The notes under the pieces: generated by a model
What the model was told of the DNA's origin: nothing
The model's input: only the letters and a program-made list of their open reading frames with translations
Database searches by the model: none
Shown here: piece by piece, positions 51,625 through 60,333 of the stretch
Position numbering within the stretch: position 1 is the first letter of the stretch
How the letters are laid out: every line of letters begins with the position of its first letter
Position numbers and translations under genes: made by a program
Origin: Natrinema sp. DC36
GTDB taxonomy: Archaea > Halobacteriota > Halobacteria > Halobacteriales > Natrialbaceae
NCBI RefSeq assembly: GCF_020405225.1
Contig: NZ_CP084472.1
Coordinates: 1,488,001 to 1,552,000 of the forward strand
Length of the DNA: 64,000 nucleotides
Direction: 5' to 3'

Positions 51625-51955
51625 GGAACGAAAATAAGCTTGAAACATACATAGTTGCGTCTCACCGACTCTTCTTCCCTTCTATGCTGATTCCTTATTG
51701 GCTATCCTCCAGATGGGTATAATCTCCCTCCTTGGCGAGAATCCACATCGTTTCGAGTTCGTCGTTGGTCGCGTCCAACGGATAAAGAACACACTCGTTG
51801 GCGGAATTTGGATTATCTATTATAATAGCGTTCAATTCACTACGGATATCTCTTTGCCCTGTACTGAGCCCACATCAGCGAGCAATAGATACCGATCGAT
51901 CTCGAGGTCGCGAAATACCCGACCGTATATGTGGGTCTGCACCCGATTGTGTCCC

Positions 51956-53395
51956 GTGACGCCGACACTGGCCGACGAATCGTCCGCGATCGAACTCCGG
52001 TACGAGGACGGGACGATCCGGATCGACGGCCTCGAGGAGTCGTCGATCTCGCCGTCGTCGCTTCGGACGGCCGTCCCCGACCTCGAGACCGACCAGCGGA
52101 CTGACGGCTGGCGCGTCCCGGCCGTTCGATACGCCGCCCTCCGTGCAGCGCTGGCGGAAACGGATGTCACAGTCGACGATCGCGTCCTCGACCTCGAGTC
52201 AGTACCCGCCCTCGAGTCGGCGTACGAACTGCGCGACTATCAGACGACGGCGCTCGAGAGGTGGCTCGAGACCGATCGCTGGGGCGACGTCCCGACCCTC
52301 GCGTCGATCGGTCGAGCGCCCGCCGGCGTCCTCGAACTCCCGACTGGCAGCGGCAAGACCGTCATCGCGCTGAAAGCGATCGAGCGGCTCTCGGTCCCGA
52401 CGCTCGTCGTCGTACCGACGATCGACCTGCTCGAGCAGTGGCAGCGCGAACTCGAGCGCGAATTCGATCGGCCGATCGGCCGCTTCGGCGGCGGCGAACA
52501 GCGCCTCGAGGCGATCACCGTTTCGACCTACGACTCGGCGTACCTGAAGGCCGATTCGGTGGGCGACCGGTTCGGCCTCGTGGTCTTCGACGAGGTCCAC
52601 CACCTCGGCGGCGAGGGCTACCGCGAGATCGCGCGGCTGCTGGCCGCACCCGCGCGGCTGGGGCTCACTGCGACCTTCGAGCGGCCCGACGGCGCACACG
52701 AGGTGCTCGAGGAAATCGTCGGTCCGCTGATCCACCGCGTCGACGTGGACGAACTCGCCGGCGATCATCTCGCGAACTACGACGTTAAGCGACTCGAGGT
52801 CTCGCTCACCGCCGACGAGCGCGAGGAATACGAGCGGAATCAGGACGTGTTCACGGACTATCTCGCGCGCTCGAACATCGAGATGCGCAGCGGCTCGGAC
52901 TATCAGGAACTCGTCAAGCGATCGGGCAGCGATCCCGACGCACGGGAGGCGCTGCTCGCGCGCCAGCGCGCTCGGGAACTCATGTTCGGGAGCGAGGCGA
53001 AGCTCGCGGCGCTCGCGGACATCCTCGACGACCACCGCGGCGAGCGGATCATCGTCTTCACGGCGCACAACGACCTCGCGTACGACGTCAGCGAACGGTT
53101 CCTGATCCCGACGATCACCCACCAGACCGGCACGACGGAGCGCCGGGAGATCCTCGAGCGGTTCCGCGAGGGGAGATACACCCGGGTCGCGACCTCGAAC
53201 GTGTTAGACGAGGGGGTCGACGTCCCCGACGCGAACGTGGCGGTCGTGCTCTCGGGCAGCGGCAGCGAGCGGGAGTTCGTCCAGCGACTCGGACGGATCC
53301 TTCGCCCGAAATCCGACGGCGGACGAGCGATCCTCTACGAGGTCATCTCCGAAAATACCGGCGAGGAACGGATCGCAGGTCGTCGTCGTGACTGA
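51956..53395 (+). CDS. XPB/Rad25-family superfamily II DNA helicase
   Basis: About 479 residues from a GTG at 51956. The Walker A motif is LELPTGSGKTVIAL (near residue 130), the box is DEVHHLG (near 212), and the C-terminal RecA domain has IIVFTAHNDLAYDV, HQTGTTERREILERFREG, NVLDEGVDVPDANVAVV and QRLGRILRPK. XPB unwinds DNA at damage or promoter sites and in archaea pairs with the nuclease Bax1, encoded 2.4 kb downstream on the same strand. In-frame sequence before 51956 lies in AT-rich DNA and is not family-like, so the longer form starting at 51698 was rejected. TTG/ATG alternatives exist at 51929. Confidence 0.9.
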   Translation: MTPTLADESSAIELRYEDGTIRIDGLEESSISPSSLRTAVPDLETDQRTDGWRVPAVRYAALRAALAETDVTVDDRVLDLESVPALESAYELRDYQTTALERWLETDRWGDVPTLASIGRAPAGVLELPTGSGKTVIALKAIERLSVPTLVVVPTIDLLEQWQRELEREFDRPIGRFGGGEQRLEAITVSTYDSAYLKADSVGDRFGLVVFDEVHHLGGEGYREIARLLAAPARLGLTATFERPDGAHEVLEEIVGPLIHRVDVDELAGDHLANYDVKRLEVSLTADEREEYERNQDVFTDYLARSNIEMRSGSDYQELVKRSGSDPDAREALLARQRARELMFGSEAKLAALADILDDHRGERIIVFTAHNDLAYDVSERFLIPTITHQTGTTERREILERFREGRYTRVATSNVLDEGVDVPDANVAVVLSGSGSEREFVQRLGRILRPKSDGGRAILYEVISENTGEERIAGRRRD

Positions 53396-53557
53396 CGATC
53401 GTTGGATGGCAGACGCACGTCGCCGAGCCGGATTAGTCGCTTCGGCTCGGCCAACGGCTGCCGTGTCCTCTATTCACAGGGACCGTAGTTAGCGAGGGCC
53501 GCCGGCTCGATGATGCCGACGCCTGATCCGTTCGAAAGGTGCGATCTCGGGGCGGAG

Positions 53558-53791
53558 CTACTGATCATCGGGATCGATCTCGGACGAACGGTGCCGCTCG
53601 AGAAGCTGTTGCACTCCGGCCCGGAGCGCTTCGCTCCGGGAATGGTAGACGTCGGCGTCCACGAGCGATTCGAGGGCGGCGAGCTGTTCGTCGGTGGCCC
53701 GGAACGTCACGCGCTCGAGCGTCCGCCCATCCACCAGCCGGGAGTGGTCGGGGTCGGCGACGATGTCGTCGGACGGCGGACTACGCGACAT
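53558..53791 (-). CDS. Ribbon-helix-helix (CopG/Arc-type) DNA-binding protein
   Basis: 77 residues. The strand-helix-helix motif is LERVTFRATDEQLAALESLV, then DADVYHSRSEALRAGVQQLL, followed by a basic/acidic tail. Such proteins are small regulators, often autoregulatory and often antitoxins; no toxin-like partner is adjacent, so an antitoxin role is unsupported. It lies between XPB and the secreted protease gene, opposite in strand to both, in the block that separates XPB from Bax1. Confidence 0.8.
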   Translation of the reverse strand: MSRSPPSDDIVADPDHSRLVDGRTLERVTFRATDEQLAALESLVDADVYHSRSEALRAGVQQLLERHRSSEIDPDDQ

Positions 53792-54062
53792 CGCCGGTCA
53801 CCTCGTTCCGGTCGCGTCCGGGGCGCGACGCCGCTCTCGTCTCGGTTTCTGTGACTGTGAGTCCCGTTCTATTTTTCGCGAGGACCATGTGACGAGAAGG
53901 GGACGATCGGTGAAAAGGGCTCGCGTAGCGCGGTGAAAGTGAAGTCCCGAGTCCGCACCGAGACCGCTACCGACTCGAGGCAGTCGGCTAATCTGTGTTA
54001 GCAGGGACCAAACCCATCGGCCAAAGGACACTTATGGCCCAATTCGGAAGTCAGCATATCTT

Positions 54063-55664
54063 ATGGATTGGGAGGACGAAATCGTCACACGGCGTCGAAT
54101 GTTGCAAGCCGCTTCGGCGGCTGGAACCGTCGCCATCGCGGGCTGTAGCGGATCTTCTGAGGAGACGAGTGATCCGGGGACTGACAGCGAGACGGACGGG
54201 GAGGAAACGAACGGGAACGAAACGGACGACGGCGAGTCGGAACCGGAAGAAGTGCCGGATCCGCCGAACGTCGAGAGTCAGATCATCCAGCGGGATAAGG
54301 CCGCGATAACGAACGTTCGCCACGTCGTCGACGGAACGATGACGTGGCCGTCGGCTCGCTGGGTTGACGTCGTCGACCCGACTCTCCTCGGTACCTGGGA
54401 AACGGGGAACAGTCGAGTCTACTTCTCTTCCGACCGTACGTTCGTACTAGAAACCTCGAGGACACAGTACGGCGAATGGGCAACGCGAGACAACCAACTC
54501 TTTCTCGAATACGAGTCGGGAGCCACGGAGAATCTGGGCTACCAAATCCAGACCGAAAGCTCGCGACCGGTTCTCGAGATCTACCAGAACGGAGCGTACC
54601 AGGGCTCGTACGAACAGACAACGACGGAATCCGACCAACGGGGCCCCATCGAGACTGCCGAGAGTCTGATCGCCGTTCGCGAGCAAAACAGCACCACGAA
54701 ACGCGAATCTGTCCGGAGCGGGGCGATGGGGTCTGGCTTCATCGTCTCGCCTGACGGCACCGTCGTTACGAACGCACACGTCGTCGGAACGCATCAGAAT
54801 CCCAAAGAAACGGTCTTTCAGCGGTTCGCGGTGAACAAGAGCGAAGCGATCCGACAAGAGCTGGCCTCGAGCGGGAACCTCTCCGAAGAGCAGCGAGACG
54901 AGGCCGGTCAGATACTCTACGAAGAGATCATGGACTACTACCGGGAGAACGGCAGCCTCGGAAGCGTCTCCGAGGAAGTGAACGTCCTGAACGGGAAGGC
55001 AACCCCCGACGACGACCTCGAGGTCGAGAGCTGGTCCGCGGATATCGAGACGGAGGGGACGGTCTACACGGAGGTCGGCGGCGAGCCGTCGATGGGTCGT
55101 GACATCGCGATCCTGGACATCGACGGTGAGAACCTCCCGACGGTGACGCTCGGAAGCGCGACCGACGTCGGTACCGGCGAGGAACTCTACGTCATCGGCT
55201 ATCCCGACATCGGCATCGACGAGGTGTTCGACGACAGGAACACCACCCTCGAGCCGACGATGACGACCGGGATCGTCAGCGCGCGGCGGACGCTCAACTC
55301 CGGCGTCGATTCGATCCAGACCGACGCAGCGATCAATAGCGGCAACAGCGGCGGCCCCATGTACAACAGCGACGGGGAGGTCGTCGGCGTTGCGACGTTC
55401 AGTCCACCCAACGTCGACATTCAGGACATCCAGTTCGGTCTCCCGATCGAGGTCGCGAAGGGGTTCCTGAGCGAACTCGACGTGGAGAACACCACCGGCG
55501 AGATGCAGCGTGCCTACGAAGACGGCCTCGAGGCCTACTGGCGTGGCGACTGCGAGACGGGGACGGCAAAGATGGAGACCGTCCTAGAGCTCCATCCTGA
55601 CCATCCACAGGCCAAGGGATATATCACGGACTGTGAGAACGGCGAGGCACCCGGACAGGAGTAA
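54063..55664 (+). CDS. Exported HtrA-like serine protease (lipoprotein)
   Basis: 533 residues. A twin-Arg signal with lipobox puts the lipid Cys at about residue 28 (AIAGCSG), followed by a Glu/Asp/Thr-rich tether. The trypsin-like triad is H239 (NAHVVG), D347 (RDIAILDIDG) and S429 (NSGNSGGPM). Between H and D there is an insertion of about 75 residues compared with typical HtrA. There is no obvious PDZ domain; the C-terminal 60 residues (YEDGLEAYWRGDCETGTAKME) look like a TPR-type helical pair. It should act outside the cell on misfolded proteins or surface substrates. It lies between XPB and Bax1. Confidence 0.88.
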   Translation: MDWEDEIVTRRRMLQAASAAGTVAIAGCSGSSEETSDPGTDSETDGEETNGNETDDGESEPEEVPDPPNVESQIIQRDKAAITNVRHVVDGTMTWPSARWVDVVDPTLLGTWETGNSRVYFSSDRTFVLETSRTQYGEWATRDNQLFLEYESGATENLGYQIQTESSRPVLEIYQNGAYQGSYEQTTTESDQRGPIETAESLIAVREQNSTTKRESVRSGAMGSGFIVSPDGTVVTNAHVVGTHQNPKETVFQRFAVNKSEAIRQELASSGNLSEEQRDEAGQILYEEIMDYYRENGSLGSVSEEVNVLNGKATPDDDLEVESWSADIETEGTVYTEVGGEPSMGRDIAILDIDGENLPTVTLGSATDVGTGEELYVIGYPDIGIDEVFDDRNTTLEPTMTTGIVSARRTLNSGVDSIQTDAAINSGNSGGPMYNSDGEVVGVATFSPPNVDIQDIQFGLPIEVAKGFLSELDVENTTGEMQRAYEDGLEAYWRGDCETGTAKMETVLELHPDHPQAKGYITDCENGEAPGQE

Positions 55665-55763
55665 CGAGACGGAGATCGACGGCTGTAGCCGCGCTACTTG
55701 AACGTTACTCGGACCTGCCACCGTCCGGGTGACTTTTGACGATGCCGCGCCGACTCGAGACAG

Positions 55764-57344
55764 ATGCTGACGAAGGACCTGCTTCGCGTCTCGCGGGCCG
55801 GCGGCGGCTACCACCCCCAGTTCGCCGACCGCGAACACCGGCCGCTCGCCGCCCGCATCATCGGCACGTATCAGGGCCACGTCGGCGAACCGCGGGCGAC
55901 GCTCGAGAACGCGCTGACCGCACTCGAGCGCGAGGCCGAGGACTTCAAACTCGCACGCGGCCTCGCGGCGCTGGTCGAACGCGAGACCGTCGCGGAGACG
56001 GAGACGGCGATCGAGCCCGAGCGGGCCCGGGCGGCGGTGTTCGAGGCGGCCGAGGCCGTCGGCGTCGTCACCGAGGACGAGCGCGCGATGGCGTTCATCC
56101 GCGCGAGCGAATCGCTCGACGTGTCGGCGGACGACCTCGAGGCCGCGCTGTACGCCGATCTCGAGGAGCGACAGGTCGTGACCGCGGTCGAGTCACGTTG
56201 GGACCCGGACGGTCTGATCGCCCAGTACAACCTCTCGCTCGCGCAGACGGCGCTCTTCGACGCGACCGAGGTTCGAGTGCGCTCGAGCGATCCGAAGGCG
56301 TTGATTTCGGCGATCAAGCGGTTGCGGCTGATGTACGAGATCCACCGGGTCGACGCCGAATCCGCAGGCGGAGTCGAGGGGATATCCGACCGCGAGGTCG
56401 TCGTCACGGGCCCGACCCACCTCTTTCGCGCGACCCGGCGGTACGGGACTCGCTTCGCACGCCTCCTTCGAAGCGTCGCGACGGCCGATCGGTGGCACCT
56501 CGAGGCGACGATCGACGACCGCGGCACCGAACGAACCCTCGAACTGTCCCACGAGGATCCCGTCCGGGTACCCGACGCGGAGCCGATCGCGGAGGTGTCC
56601 TTCGACAGCGGTGTGGAAGCCGATTTCGCGGCTCGCTTTACGAATCTGGATCTGGACTGGGACCTCGTCCGCGAACCCGAGCCCCTCGCGACGGGAACGG
56701 GGGTGATGATCCCCGATTTCGCGTTCGAATACGCTCCCGCGGGTCGTCCCCGCGGGGACGCGTCGGACGAGTTCGACGGCGACCGCGGTGATTTCCGCGT
56801 CTATTTCGAGATCATGGGGTTCTGGACGCCCGAATACGTCGAGAAGAAGCTCGCTCAGCTCGCCGATCTCGAGGACGTGGCCATGCTGGTCGCCGTCGAC
56901 GAATCGCTGGGCGTCGGCGAGGAGATCGCCGCCCGCGACCATCGAGCGATCCCTTACTCGGGAACGGTCAGGGTCAAAGACGTCGCCGACGTCCTCCGGG
57001 AGTACGAACGCCAACTGGTCGCCGAGAGCGCGGCCCGCCTTCCCGATGTGCTGCGGCCGGCGGATGACGCCGTCACGGTGGACGAGCTGGCGGATCGTCA
57101 CGGCGCGAGCCCGGACGCGCTCGCGGACAAGGACTTCCCCGACCACGAATGGGTCGGTCGGACGCTGGTTCGCCCCGCCGTTCTCGAGTCGGTAGCGGAC
57201 GAAATCGAGGCGGGGATAGCACTCACGGACGCCGAAGCGATCCTCGAGGCGGTCGATCTCTCCGACTCTAGTGCGATCCTCTCACAACTCGGCTATCGCG
57301 TCGAGTGGGAGGGGCTGGCCGGGGGGACGCTCGTCGAGCGGTAA
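55764..57344 (+). CDS. bax1: Bax1 nuclease (XPB partner, DUF790)
   Basis: 526 residues matching the Bax1/DUF790 family: N-terminal LTKDLLRVSRAGGGYHPQFA, a central helical domain (NLSLAQTALFDATEVRVRSS), and a PD-(D/E)xK-like nuclease core with IPDFAFEY (near 317) and the Glu/Lys of VYFEIMGFWTPEYVEKK (near 350). Bax1 binds XPB and cleaves DNA at bubbles in archaeal repair. In most archaea known to me the two genes are adjacent; here XPB ends 2.4 kb earlier, with an RHH gene and a protease gene in between. Confidence 0.88.
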   Translation: MLTKDLLRVSRAGGGYHPQFADREHRPLAARIIGTYQGHVGEPRATLENALTALEREAEDFKLARGLAALVERETVAETETAIEPERARAAVFEAAEAVGVVTEDERAMAFIRASESLDVSADDLEAALYADLEERQVVTAVESRWDPDGLIAQYNLSLAQTALFDATEVRVRSSDPKALISAIKRLRLMYEIHRVDAESAGGVEGISDREVVVTGPTHLFRATRRYGTRFARLLRSVATADRWHLEATIDDRGTERTLELSHEDPVRVPDAEPIAEVSFDSGVEADFAARFTNLDLDWDLVREPEPLATGTGVMIPDFAFEYAPAGRPRGDASDEFDGDRGDFRVYFEIMGFWTPEYVEKKLAQLADLEDVAMLVAVDESLGVGEEIAARDHRAIPYSGTVRVKDVADVLREYERQLVAESAARLPDVLRPADDAVTVDELADRHGASPDALADKDFPDHEWVGRTLVRPAVLESVADEIEAGIALTDAEAILEAVDLSDSSAILSQLGYRVEWEGLAGGTLVER

Positions 57345-57379
57345 CGGCCGACCCTGCGCGTCGAACGACTGTAGTACCG

Positions 57380-57432
57380 ACTGCAACGAAGTCCACACGG
57401 ATCGCACAGTCCGCGGTTTTCGCTCACGGTGC
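57380..57432 (+). repeat. Second dispersed repeat, copy A
   Basis: A 53-base segment starting ACTGCAACGAAGTCCACACG matches, with about six substitutions and no gaps, the reverse complement of 60176-60228. It lies just after the bax1 stop. Neither copy is in a conserved reading frame. A non-coding mobile or structural repeat is the simplest reading. Confidence 0.7.
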
Positions 57433-57507
57433 TCGCTCACTTGTAGCAACGCAGCAGCGGCCGGTTTTACGGATCGGTGAGGCGAACCCAACGTGCTTTG
57501 TCATCAG

Positions 57508-57516
57508 CCTTAAGCC
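57508..57516 (+). promoter_or_regulatory. TATA-like element before the response regulator
   Basis: CCTTAAGCC, 28-36 bases before the GTG at 57544. A second TATA-like GATATATC sits too close (4 bases) to serve as a TATA box for that start. Confidence 0.35.
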
Positions 57517-57543
57517 CCCGCCTCCCCTCTCGAGATATATCTA

Positions 57544-57996
57544 GTGTCCCATCAGTCCTCTCCCGACCCCGTTTCCATCCTTCTCGTCGAAGACAATCCC
57601 GGCGACGTTCGCCTGATAGAGGAGGCGTTCAAAACGGCGGGATTCGAGACGGTCTTTCACACGTTCACGGACGGTGGATCCGCCCTCGACTTCCTCTATG
57701 AGCAGGTGCTGTCCGCGGGCGGTCCCGACGTGGATCTCATGTTACTCGATCTAAACCTTCCCAGAACGAGCGGATTCGAGGTGCTCGAGACGCTCAAAAA
57801 CGAGTCGAATCTCACGTCGCTCCCGGTCATCGTCCTCACGAGTTCGGAGGCGACCGAAGACATCGTCAGGAGTTACGAACTGTGCGCGAACGCCTATCTC
57901 ACCAAGCCGAGCGATCCGGCCGAGTTCGCCGAACTCGGTCGTGCCGTCGAAGCGTTCTGGATCGACGAAGCGACGCTCCCACCCGTTCCCTCGTAA
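57544..57996 (+). CDS. Response regulator receiver domain protein
   Basis: 150 residues, a single receiver domain with a GTG start. The acidic pair is in ILLVEDNPGDVRLIEE, the phospho-accepting Asp in LMLLDLNLPRTSGFEVL, the Thr/Ser in VIVLTSSEATED, and the Lys in AYLTKPSDPAEFAEL. There is no output domain, so it is an Rcp1-like stand-alone receiver that takes phosphate from a histidine kinase encoded elsewhere. Haloarchaeal receivers of this kind often pair with phytochrome-like or GAF/PAS kinases; none is nearby. Confidence 0.92.
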   Translation: MSHQSSPDPVSILLVEDNPGDVRLIEEAFKTAGFETVFHTFTDGGSALDFLYEQVLSAGGPDVDLMLLDLNLPRTSGFEVLETLKNESNLTSLPVIVLTSSEATEDIVRSYELCANAYLTKPSDPAEFAELGRAVEAFWIDEATLPPVPS

Positions 57997-58051
57997 CTCG
58001 AGAGGATCAGAACGGACTCGAAACGAACGCGGACGACGCTTCCGATTCCGA

Positions 58052-58279
58052 TCAGTCCCGATCCGTCTCGCTCCAGTCACAGTCCTGGCACTTCCGACCG
58101 GTGACCAGTTCAGTCACCGACGGCATGTAGGTCACCGTGAGGACGGAGCCGCCACACGCCGGACACTCCTCGTCGGCCTCCTCGATCGAGTCGACCTCCA
58201 TGACGGAGTCGCCCTCGACGATCTCGGCGAGTTTTTTGGCCGTCACCATTCGTCCCTGAACGACGCGATTCTCGCTCAC
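58052..58279 (-). CDS. DUF5795-type small zinc-binding protein
   Basis: 75 residues matching what I recall as DUF5795: MSENRVVQGRMVTAKKLAEI at the start and two Cys pairs, CPACGG and CQDCDW, about 30 residues apart, forming a zinc ribbon. It is a conserved haloarchaeal protein of unknown function. It converges with the response regulator and diverges from the ubiquitin-fold-like gene downstream. Confidence 0.8.
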   Translation of the reverse strand: MSENRVVQGRMVTAKKLAEIVEGDSVMEVDSIEEADEECPACGGSVLTVTYMPSVTELVTGRKCQDCDWSETDRD

Positions 58280-58480
58280 ACTCGAATTTTCGGACGAGAC
58301 ACCCTAAGCGTTTCCTGACGTGGTCGCCGGCCGACCGTCCGCTCGAGGCCGGCGCGGTCTCGTCGCCAAGGACGGTCGACTGGTCGATAGCCGCAGGATC
58401 CGAACGGTAGCGGTGGGCCGCTCGGCCGGCATGTGTCTGCGGGCACAACCGTATAGAGGCTCTTGCCCGAAGGATCGGCT

Positions 58481-58810
58481 ATGGAGACGCGATGGGCGCT
58501 CGTCGACGGCGTCACCCTCGAGTTACCGGCCGACTGTACCGTCTGCGAACTCCGGGACGCCCTGTACAAACCGGACGACGCAGTGCTCGTCGCAGTGACG
58601 GGTGATCTCGTCTCGATCGTCCACGACGAAGACCGACCGCTTTCGGAGTTAGTCGCCGGCTGTGCGGAGACGTACTATTTCCGGCGGCCGGAGGAGCCCG
58701 ACCGAAACGAGGTGCTGGCCGCGCCGGAACTCGAACGGGCGCTGGAGAAATCCGACGACGAGCGATCTGGGGCGGAAACCACGTTTCAGCGGCCCGGAAT
58801 CGATCACTGA
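58481..58810 (+). CDS. Hypothetical small protein, possible beta-grasp fold
   Basis: 109 residues. The first 75 read WALVDGVTLELPADCTVCEL, then a helix RDALYKPDDAVLVAVTGDLV and strands SIVHDEDRPLSELV, in the strand-strand-helix order of beta-grasp (ubiquitin-like) folds. There is no C-terminal Gly-Gly. The tail is polar. Function unknown; the fold assignment is by eye only. A TATA-like CGTATAGAGG lies about 22-31 bases before the ATG at 58481, so the gene is probably leaderless. Confidence 0.6.
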   Translation: METRWALVDGVTLELPADCTVCELRDALYKPDDAVLVAVTGDLVSIVHDEDRPLSELVAGCAETYYFRRPEEPDRNEVLAAPELERALEKSDDERSGAETTFQRPGIDH

Positions 58811-58835
58811 GTCGGTCGGCGGTATCCCCCTCTCG

Positions 58836-59609
58836 TCAGTCGTCGACTATCGCGACCGGATCGTCGACTCGAAGGGTCTCGCCGCGGTCGCGTTCGGGGA
58901 CGCGCGCGATAAGCATTAGCGAATAGTAGTGGTCGAACGCGTCCGCGTCCGCCCAGTCGGGGAAGGTTTCCTCGCGGCGGCGAACGAACTGCTCTCGAAA
59001 CCCCGGAGTCGGGTCGCCGGTGTCGGGATCGCGCTGGGGAACGACGCATCTACCACAGGGCGTCACTCCCTCGAACCGGACCCCGCCGACTTCGAACGCC
59101 GGCGCGTCCGCGCCGACGAATCGGTCCTCCCAGAACGGCTCCACGCCGCCGACCTCGACGTTCGCCCGGAGCCGCCGCCGCACGCCCTCGACGGTCAATT
59201 CGTCGAACCAGTCGGCGACGGTGCGAAGCGTCGCCGTGCTGATCACCGACGGTCCCATCTCGCGTCGATCCACGAATCCCAGCGATCGATCCCGCTCGAG
59301 CGACAGCTCCACATCGAAGAACTCGCTCAACCAGGCCGCTGCGGTCTCGCGATCGGACTCGAGGTCGAATCGCTGTCGTTCGCCGTCGGTCGTCTCGATC
59401 GCAAGCTCACGCGTTTCGGGATCGAAATTCGTGTCGAGGTCGTGCACTCGATCGGTCCGCTTCCCGTTGAGTACGTCGCCGTCAGCGTCGAACAGCGCGA
59501 ACTCCCGGTCGTGAGCGACGGTCCCGCCCTCGAGTACCTCGGCCGCCTCGAGATCGATACCGTCGAGTCCCTTCACCGGATACACCCGCAGCCCCTCGAG
59601 TCGTGCCAT
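58836..59609 (-). CDS. MOSC-domain protein (mARC-like)
   Basis: 257 residues. The N-terminal beta-barrel is GLRVYPVKGLDGIDLEAAEV. The MOSC domain has RRRLRANVEVGGVEPFWED and the Cys loop TPCGRCVVPQRDPDTGDPTP, the position where molybdenum cofactor-linked Cys sits in mARC-type proteins. It likely binds molybdenum cofactor and reduces N-hydroxylated compounds or transfers sulfur. No FeS or cytochrome partner lies adjacent. A TATA-like AGTATAATGG lies about 27-34 bases before the ATG. Confidence 0.88.
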   Translation of the reverse strand: MARLEGLRVYPVKGLDGIDLEAAEVLEGGTVAHDREFALFDADGDVLNGKRTDRVHDLDTNFDPETRELAIETTDGERQRFDLESDRETAAAWLSEFFDVELSLERDRSLGFVDRREMGPSVISTATLRTVADWFDELTVEGVRRRLRANVEVGGVEPFWEDRFVGADAPAFEVGGVRFEGVTPCGRCVVPQRDPDTGDPTPGFREQFVRRREETFPDWADADAFDHYYSLMLIARVPERDRGETLRVDDPVAIVDD

Positions 59610-59816
59610 TGGTGAACCGTACCGGTCGGTGATCCATTATACTAGCGACCGAAACGTGGTGCGCGCTGATCGCACAGCCGTCATCTGACCGGGTTCCCAC
59701 AGGCTGTCAGTGGCGACAGTCGCGGACCACGTGAACGATGACGGGACGCTGCCGGGTCAGGATGTGTGATCGAATCGCGAGAACGAACTCGCCGATGGAC
59801 GACGGCGTGTTTCGAC

Positions 59817-60071
59817 TTAATCGATCGTCACGACCGGGTTCCCGGTCTCGTCGAACTCCACTCGAACCTGATGACCGGCGTACGGAAATCCGACGTATCC
59901 CGACCGCCGTTCGCCGGACTCCGTGGCTGCGAACACTGCGTTGAGTGCATCGGGATCGACCGCGTCAAAGAGCGGCGGTAATTCCATGGGATCGGTCCCT
60001 TCGAGCGCTGCTACCCCGGTAACGATCCGCTCGTGTATCTCGTCGGTATCGAACGCGAGGGTTTGTTCCAT
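59817..60071 (-). CDS. HalOD1 output-domain protein (second copy)
   Basis: 84 residues, the same domain as at 51152-51490: ERIVTGVAALEGTDPMELPP, LFDAVDPDALNAVFAATESG, and a closing strand pair (YVGFPYAGHQVRVEFDETGN). It lacks the N-terminal extension. Here there is no overlapping zinc-ribbon gene, which shows that the microprotein at 51487 is not an obligatory companion. A TATA-like AAAATTATTAAT sits 25-36 bases before the ATG. Confidence 0.78.
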   Translation of the reverse strand: MEQTLAFDTDEIHERIVTGVAALEGTDPMELPPLFDAVDPDALNAVFAATESGERRSGYVGFPYAGHQVRVEFDETGNPVVTID

Positions 60072-60095
60072 TGCAATCTACCGCCACACCACTCC

Positions 60096-60107
60096 ATTAA
60101 TAATTTT
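60096..60107 (-). promoter_or_regulatory. TATA-like element of the second HalOD1 gene
   Basis: Minus-strand AAAATTATTAAT, 25-36 bases before the ATG at 60071, the usual spacing for a leaderless mRNA. Confidence 0.5.
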
Positions 60108-60175
60108 CGAAGCATTGATTCATTGTAGTTATTTCCAATCGTAATATCCGTGCGCTGGTCGCTCGAGTTCGAAGT

Positions 60176-60228
60176 GCACCGTGAGCGAGAACCGCTGATT
60201 GTGCGATCGGTGTGGAAATCGTTGCAGT
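60176..60228 (-). repeat. Second dispersed repeat, copy B
   Basis: On the minus strand it reads ACTGCAACGATTTCCACACC and on, matching 57380-57432 with about six substitutions over 53 bases. It lies between the HalOD1 and SMP-30-like genes. The flanks do not match, so the repeat unit is defined by this core. Confidence 0.7.
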
Positions 60229-60333
60229 TGGGACTAGAGTGCCGCCGCTCTGTCAGCCGCCGTGATGACATCCTGTCAGCCGACGGGAGGAATCCTGCTT
60301 TCGATCGACCACTGACCGAGCGCGTTTACGGAG

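Noticed and set aside
50303-51870. Short shared word CCTGTACTGA near both edges of the low-GC signalling islet, considered as a target-site duplication
   Set aside because: Only about 10 bases match, the flanks do not align, and no integrase or transposase is present; chance is likely.
51698-51955. Upstream extension of the XPB reading frame
   Set aside because: The extra 86 codons fall in AT-rich sequence and do not resemble the family; the GTG at 51956 starts the usual domain.
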